Positions 5,262-8,425 of a stretch of DNA of 8,425 bases are shown one piece after another. Numbering within the stretch: position 1 is the stretch's first letter; the number at the start of each line of letters is the position of its first letter. The stretch spans positions 1 through 8,425 of the forward strand of contig JAGLDT010000165.1 in NCBI GenBank assembly GCA_023145485.1, read 5' to 3'. Both the position numbers and the translations under genes were made by a program. The notes below the pieces were generated by a model. That model was given only the letters and a program-made list of their open reading frames with translations. It had not been told where the DNA came from and searched no databases. This stretch comes from Cocleimonas sp. GTDB lineage: Bacteria; Pseudomonadota; Gammaproteobacteria; Thiotrichales; Thiotrichaceae.

Positions 5262-6698
5262 TTAAGCAAATGTTTTCCGCTCATGAGATGACGGAATATT
5301 CATCGCTTCTCGGTACTTTGCGACTGTTCGTCGCGCTACATTGATCCCCTGTTCTTTTAACAGGTTTGTCAATTTGCTGTCACTCAGAGGTTTGTTATTT
5401 GGCTCTGATGTGATTAATTTTTTAATCATTGCCTGAATGGCTGTGGCTGAACATGCACCACCTGTGCTAGTACGCACATGGCTTGAAAAGAAGTATTTAA
5501 ACTCGTAAACACCGCGGGGTGTATGCATATATTTTTGCGTAGTAACACGTGAAATAGTTGATTCGTGGAGTTCTAACTGTTCAGCAAGGTCTTTTAGCAC
5601 CATCGGTTTCATTGCTTCTTCGCCGTATTGAAAAAAGGCATTTTGACGTTCTACAATGGCATTCGCTACCTTTAATACCGTGCTGTTTCTATTCTCAATA
5701 CTTTTTATTAACCAACGCGCTTGTTGCGTGTTGCTTTTTAAATAATCTCTGTCTTTTTTATTAGAAAGGTTTGTTAGCATATTGGAGTAGTAGTTGTTTA
5801 TTTGTAATTTGGGTAATGTTTCCTGATTAAGCGAGACAATCCATAGTCCTTTTATTTTCTGTACATAAACATCTGGAGTGATGTAATTTGTTGTTGAATG
5901 ATCAAACATATTGCCAGGATATGGATTAAGAGATTGTATTAATCCCATTAACTCGTCAAATTGTCCTGTCTTTAGTTTTAGTGCTTTCTTAATACTTATA
6001 TAGTCCCGTTTTTCGATCAAGTCCAGATGTTTTTGCAGAAGTAGCCGCGTCTTTTTGTATAACAAGTGATCATTATAGAGGTGTTTTAACTGCAATAGCA
6101 AGGCTTCAGAGAGGTTTCTTGCGCCAATTCCAATAGGGTCAAGATTTTGAATATATTGCAATATTACATTGACTTCATCTTCCTCGATTAGCAGGGCATG
6201 TTGTAAGTTTGAAAATATTTGTTGGGTTGATTCGGTTAAAAACCCTTGTGGGTTGATATAAGAAATAATGGTGGCGGCGATCTCTTTATCAATAGCACTG
6301 AGTTGACTAAGATCAACTTGTTCCTGTAAGTGATCACGCAGTGTTTTTATGGGTGAATGCATGACATCGATAAGATCAGAAGCGCTCGTTTCAGCGTTGT
6401 TATTACCTGTTCTCCAGTCTGTGTCGTAGATATCATCCCAGCTAGTATCCATATTGAGTTCTTCAGAAAGGGTGGTGTTTTCCGTATCTGAAATAACCTC
6501 ATTATCCTGTCGATTATCATCTTGATTTGTTTCGTTTGAGTCTTCAACACGCTCAAGCAAGGGATTAGTATCCAGATTTTCTTGAATTTCTTGTTGTAGT
6601 TCAATAGAAGATAATTGCAATAGGCGAATAGCCTGTTGCAGTTGCGGAGTCATGGATAGACTCTGTCCTAATTTTACACTAAGTCCCTGTTTTAACAT
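5262..6698 (-). CDS. rpoN: RNA polymerase sigma-54 factor
   Basis: Sigma-54 directs RNA polymerase to -24/-12 promoters that need an AAA+ activator. The 478-residue protein (E. coli 477) is complete. Region I carries the glutamine- and leucine-rich MTPQLQQAIRLLQLS (16-30) that contacts activators and polymerase. An acidic, Asp/Asn/Glu-rich region II (about 50-100) follows, then the core-binding domain (about 105-300). The helix-turn-helix for -12 recognition is at about 369-390 (KDLAEQLELHESTISRV), and the RpoN box ARRTVAKYRE at 455-464 recognises -24. The start matches the family (MLKQGLSVKLGQSLSMTP) but the leader before the ATG is A/T only in its last 17 bases and has no SD. An extended -10 promoter lies 60 bases upstream. 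Its place after lptB and before hpf is the standard gammaproteobacterial arrangement. Confidence 0.98.
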   Translation of the reverse strand: MLKQGLSVKLGQSLSMTPQLQQAIRLLQLSSIELQQEIQENLDTNPLLERVEDSNETNQDDNRQDNEVISDTENTTLSEELNMDTSWDDIYDTDWRTGNNNAETSASDLIDVMHSPIKTLRDHLQEQVDLSQLSAIDKEIAATIISYINPQGFLTESTQQIFSNLQHALLIEEDEVNVILQYIQNLDPIGIGARNLSEALLLQLKHLYNDHLLYKKTRLLLQKHLDLIEKRDYISIKKALKLKTGQFDELMGLIQSLNPYPGNMFDHSTTNYITPDVYVQKIKGLWIVSLNQETLPKLQINNYYSNMLTNLSNKKDRDYLKSNTQQARWLIKSIENRNSTVLKVANAIVERQNAFFQYGEEAMKPMVLKDLAEQLELHESTISRVTTQKYMHTPRGVYEFKYFFSSHVRTSTGGACSATAIQAMIKKLITSEPNNKPLSDSKLTNLLKEQGINVARRTVAKYREAMNIPSSHERKTFA

Positions 6699-6757
6699 AT
6701 TTTATATTTATATTCTGTGGTGTTATTGGTGGGGCGATACGAATTGAATTTAGAATA

Positions 6758-6766
6758 ATTATAACA
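6758..6766 (-). promoter_or_regulatory. Extended -10 promoter for rpoN
   Basis: On the - strand the bases read TGTTATAAT, a perfect TATAAT preceded by TGN, the extended -10 motif. No good -35 lies 16 to 18 bases upstream (ATTTTA-like sequence), which extended -10 promoters tolerate. Transcription would begin near 6751, about 50 bases before the rpoN ATG. Confidence 0.5.
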
Positions 6767-6815
6767 TGGAGTTTTGCTTATAAAATATGAAATGCTGATT
6801 GATGGTATGAAAATT

Positions 6816-6840
6816 GCTCATCTTGTTAGAGAAGATAAGC
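6816..6840 (-). terminator. Weak terminator-like hairpin after lptB
   Basis: On the - strand a nine-pair stem (6840-6832 with 6824-6816, one G-U) encloses a seven-base loop and is followed by AATTTTC. The T-run is only four long, so termination would be partial at best. It lies about 30 bases past the lptB stop. Confidence 0.35.
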
Positions 6841-6868
6841 GCTTAAATATCACTCTGTTGGATCGGCT

Positions 6869-7594
6869 TTATAATTTAAAGTCTTCGCCTAAATAGATCT
6901 CGCGGGCTTGCTTGTTTTGTAATATTTCTTCAGGAGAGCCTTCAACAAGAATAGAACCATTGCCAAGAATATAGGCGCGGTCACAAATACTGAGTGTCTC
7001 GCGTACATTATGGTCTGTGATTAGGACACCAATTCCGCGTTCTTTTAGGTGCGTTACTATTTTCTGAATTTCGATGACAGAGATAGGATCAACGCCAGCA
7101 AATGGCTCATCCAACAAGATAAAAGAGGGTTCGGTTGCAAGTGCTCGGGCAATTTCGACACGTCGTCTTTCGCCGCCAGAGAGGCTGATACCAAGGCTGT
7201 CACGAATATGAGTGATTTGAAATTCTTCTAGGAGGCTTTCGAGTTTATTTTTACGCTGTTGACGATTGAGATCTTTACGCGTTTCTAAAATAGCGTAGAT
7301 ATTATCAGTAACGGAAAGCTTACGAAAAATACTGGCTTCCTGTGCGAGATAACCAATACCATGACGTGCGCGCAAATGCATTGAAAGATCGGTCAAGTCC
7401 GTTTCATCAAGAAGGATTTTTCCCTTGTCACTCGCAACCAGTCCAACAATCATATAAAAGCACGTTGTTTTACCTGCGCCATTAGGGCCGAGCAGACCAA
7501 CAACCTCTGAGTCTTTAACATGCAAGGAAACATCACCAATAATGGCACGTTTGCCGTAGCTTTTATTTAGATTTTTTGCCGCAAGTAGTGTCAA
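6869..7594 (-). CDS. lptB: LPS export ABC transporter ATPase LptB
   Basis: LptB is the cytoplasmic ATPase that, as a dimer under LptF and LptG, extracts LPS from the inner membrane and pushes it along the Lpt bridge. The 241 residues equal the E. coli length. The motifs fall at the E. coli positions: Walker A GPNGAGKT (36-43), Q-loop Q85, the coupling residues F90 and R91 in ASIFRK, signature LSGGERRRVEIARAL (138-152), Walker B ILLDE with catalytic E163, D-loop after GVD, and switch H195. The end YLGEDFKL matches the family. The start is TTG at 7594-7592, one base after the lptA TAA and without an SD; it aligns with the E. coli N terminus and no better start lies nearby, so reinitiation after lptA is likely. 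Confidence 0.97.
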   Translation of the reverse strand: MTLLAAKNLNKSYGKRAIIGDVSLHVKDSEVVGLLGPNGAGKTTCFYMIVGLVASDKGKILLDETDLTDLSMHLRARHGIGYLAQEASIFRKLSVTDNIYAILETRKDLNRQQRKNKLESLLEEFQITHIRDSLGISLSGGERRRVEIARALATEPSFILLDEPFAGVDPISVIEIQKIVTHLKERGIGVLITDHNVRETLSICDRAYILGNGSILVEGSPEEILQNKQAREIYLGEDFKL

Positions 7595-7595
7595 T

Positions 7596-8123
7596 TTATT
7601 GAGCTTTATTCGTTGGGTAAAAAATAGCGTGTACGCGGCTTTTATTGTTTTTCTTATTGCCTGCTTTTAATGCACCTGTCAAAGTAGAGAATTCGATATG
7701 ATTGCTACTAAATTTATCATTGCCTTGTGAGAGTATTGCATTACCATTAAGAATAAGGCGCTTTTTCTCAACTAAATACTGCATTTGTTTAGCGCTGCCT
7801 TTTGCCATTTTGCCACTATCCATGCGTTGCTCAACCTTTAGCGGAAAGCCCGTTGCGATGATATTGATGATTTTGTTATTAGGTGCATTAATTTCAATAC
7901 GAGCCGCGTGAATTTTCAAGGTTCCTTGTTTGATCGAAACATTGCCCTGATAAACTGCTTTGCCTTGTGATTTATTAAAAGTAACGGAGTCAGCATCAAT
8001 CACAAGTGGTTTGCTGGCATCCGCTTTTACCGCCCAACTATAAGAGGGGAAAAGTAGTACGGCAAAGACAATGAGTAGATTAACCCTGTTCCTACGGATT
8101 AGGATCAAATTTTGCATGTACAT
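7596..8123 (-). CDS. lptA: LPS transport periplasmic protein LptA
   Basis: LptA oligomerises in the periplasm as the beta-jellyroll bridge that carries LPS from LptC to LptD. The 175-residue product (E. coli 185) has a signal peptide: basic IRRNR (9-13), a hydrophobic core (about 14-25), and likely cleavage after SWA (31) or VKA (34). The mature OstA/LptA domain follows: PLVIDADSVTF, AVYQGNVSIKQGTLKIHAARIEI, GSAKQMQYLVEKKRLILNGNA. Two in-frame ATGs sit at 8123 and 8117; the first is nine bases after GAGGA (8137-8133) and is preferred. The SD and start lie inside the end of lptC, an overlap of 32 bases, so translation is coupled. Confidence 0.94.
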   Translation of the reverse strand: MYMQNLILIRRNRVNLLIVFAVLLFPSYSWAVKADASKPLVIDADSVTFNKSQGKAVYQGNVSIKQGTLKIHAARIEINAPNNKIINIIATGFPLKVEQRMDSGKMAKGSAKQMQYLVEKKRLILNGNAILSQGNDKFSSNHIEFSTLTGALKAGNKKNNKSRVHAIFYPTNKAQ

Positions 8124-8425
8124 TTGAGAGTATCCTCAGTTCTTGTTGATCTAATTGACTGCGTAAACCTGTGCCCGTCAGTAAGCCATCTTTTGTTGTT
8201 AGTGTAATAGGTGCATCTGTAAAAATCTCTCGTTTAATCGGATCAAATGAAAGATTCGCTGTTTTTAAACGGAAGTCTGTCGCCTTATTGCCTAGGCTGT
8301 CAAGTTGAATGCTATTATCTGTTGTTTTATTCTGGCGAGTTGTTTTTTGGATTAAAACAGAGCCTGCAAGTTCAATCACACCTTGAGATTTATTCTGCTG
8401 TGCCTTTTCGGCATGGATAAAAAGC
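8092..8425 (-). CDS. lptC: LPS export protein LptC (N-terminal part outside window)
   Basis: LptC is a bitopic inner-membrane protein whose periplasmic beta-jellyroll accepts LPS from LptBFG and passes it to LptA. The frame stays open from the TAG at 8094-8092 to the window edge, giving 110 residues of the C-terminal part; the GTG at 8379 is an internal valine, not the start. The visible residues begin LFIHAEKAQQ, and match the LptC repeat pattern: VIELAGSVLIQK, DFRLKTANLSFDP, then the typical FTDAPITLTT, GLLTGTGLRSQLD and a final ILSNVHAKFDP. Sequence conservation in this family is low, so the call leans on this pattern and on its position immediately upstream of lptA. The membrane anchor is not visible. 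Confidence 0.88.
   Translation of the reverse strand, partial: LFIHAEKAQQNKSQGVIELAGSVLIQKTTRQNKTTDNSIQLDSLGNKATDFRLKTANLSFDPIKREIFTDAPITLTTKDGLLTGTGLRSQLDQQELRILSNVHAKFDPNP

Noticed and set aside
5558..5764. Open frame on the + strand within rpoN
   Set aside because: It is antisense to the sigma-54 core and DNA-binding regions, with no SD and no recognisable product; the same applies to short frames opposite lapB, pyrF, lptB and lptA.
6837..6846. TAAGCGCTTA palindrome after lptB as an operator
   Set aside because: A ten-base palindrome is expected by chance at this rate, and it lies downstream of lptB, away from the rpoN promoter.
8377..8379. GTG as the start of lptC
   Set aside because: The frame continues to the window edge and 95 residues would lack the membrane anchor and part of the jellyroll.
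1..8425. A new defence, mobile or biosynthetic system
   Set aside because: Every gene is a known housekeeping family at usual length; there are no phage, transposase, integrase or repeat-array signatures, and the two gene blocks are standard neighbourhoods with small losses.

Overview
This is an ordinary core-genome segment of an AT-rich (by eye about 60% A+T) gammaproteobacterium outside the enteric group. All nine genes are recognisable, and their protein sequences are clearly gammaproteobacterial: S1 and the IHF beta subunit are very close to the E. coli versions, and the LPS-export and rpoN genes keep the familiar linkage. I cannot name the genus from sequence alone. There are no mobile elements, tRNAs, rRNAs, CRISPR arrays, phage genes or toxin-antitoxin genes, and nothing that looks like a new defence or biosynthetic system.

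Layout. The left half reads on the + strand: the 3' two thirds of rpsA (1-1233, cut by the window start), a 333-base gap with two intrinsic terminators, ihfB (1567-1872), a 116-base gap with G-tracts and a hairpin, then lapB (1989-3134) and pyrF (3144-3848) as a tight pair. The right half reads on the - strand, so in transcription order from the right edge: lptC (3' part only, cut by the window end), lptA, lptB, then after a weak terminator and a good extended -10 promoter rpoN and hpf. A perfect 14-bp hairpin terminator follows hpf, and rapZ comes after it. rapZ and pyrF converge and their coding ends overlap by 29 bases.

How the genes fit together. Several act on outer-membrane biogenesis. 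LptC, LptA and LptB are parts of the lipopolysaccharide transport machine. LapB tunes LpxC turnover and hence LPS synthesis. RapZ, in enterics, controls GlmS and so the amino-sugar supply for peptidoglycan and LPS. S1, HPF and IHF are general translation, ribosome-hibernation and nucleoid factors, RpoN is sigma-54, and PyrF makes UMP.

Points of interest are differences from the textbook arrangement. lapA is missing before lapB. ptsN is missing between hpf and rapZ, where a terminator sits instead. RapZ lacks most of the basic C-terminal RNA-binding tail known from E. coli, and its end is the part that overlaps pyrF. Three genes (lapB, rpoN, lptB) start without a visible Shine-Dalgarno sequence, and lptB uses a TTG start one base after the lptA stop. 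A possible small transcript lies between the two terminators downstream of rpsA.
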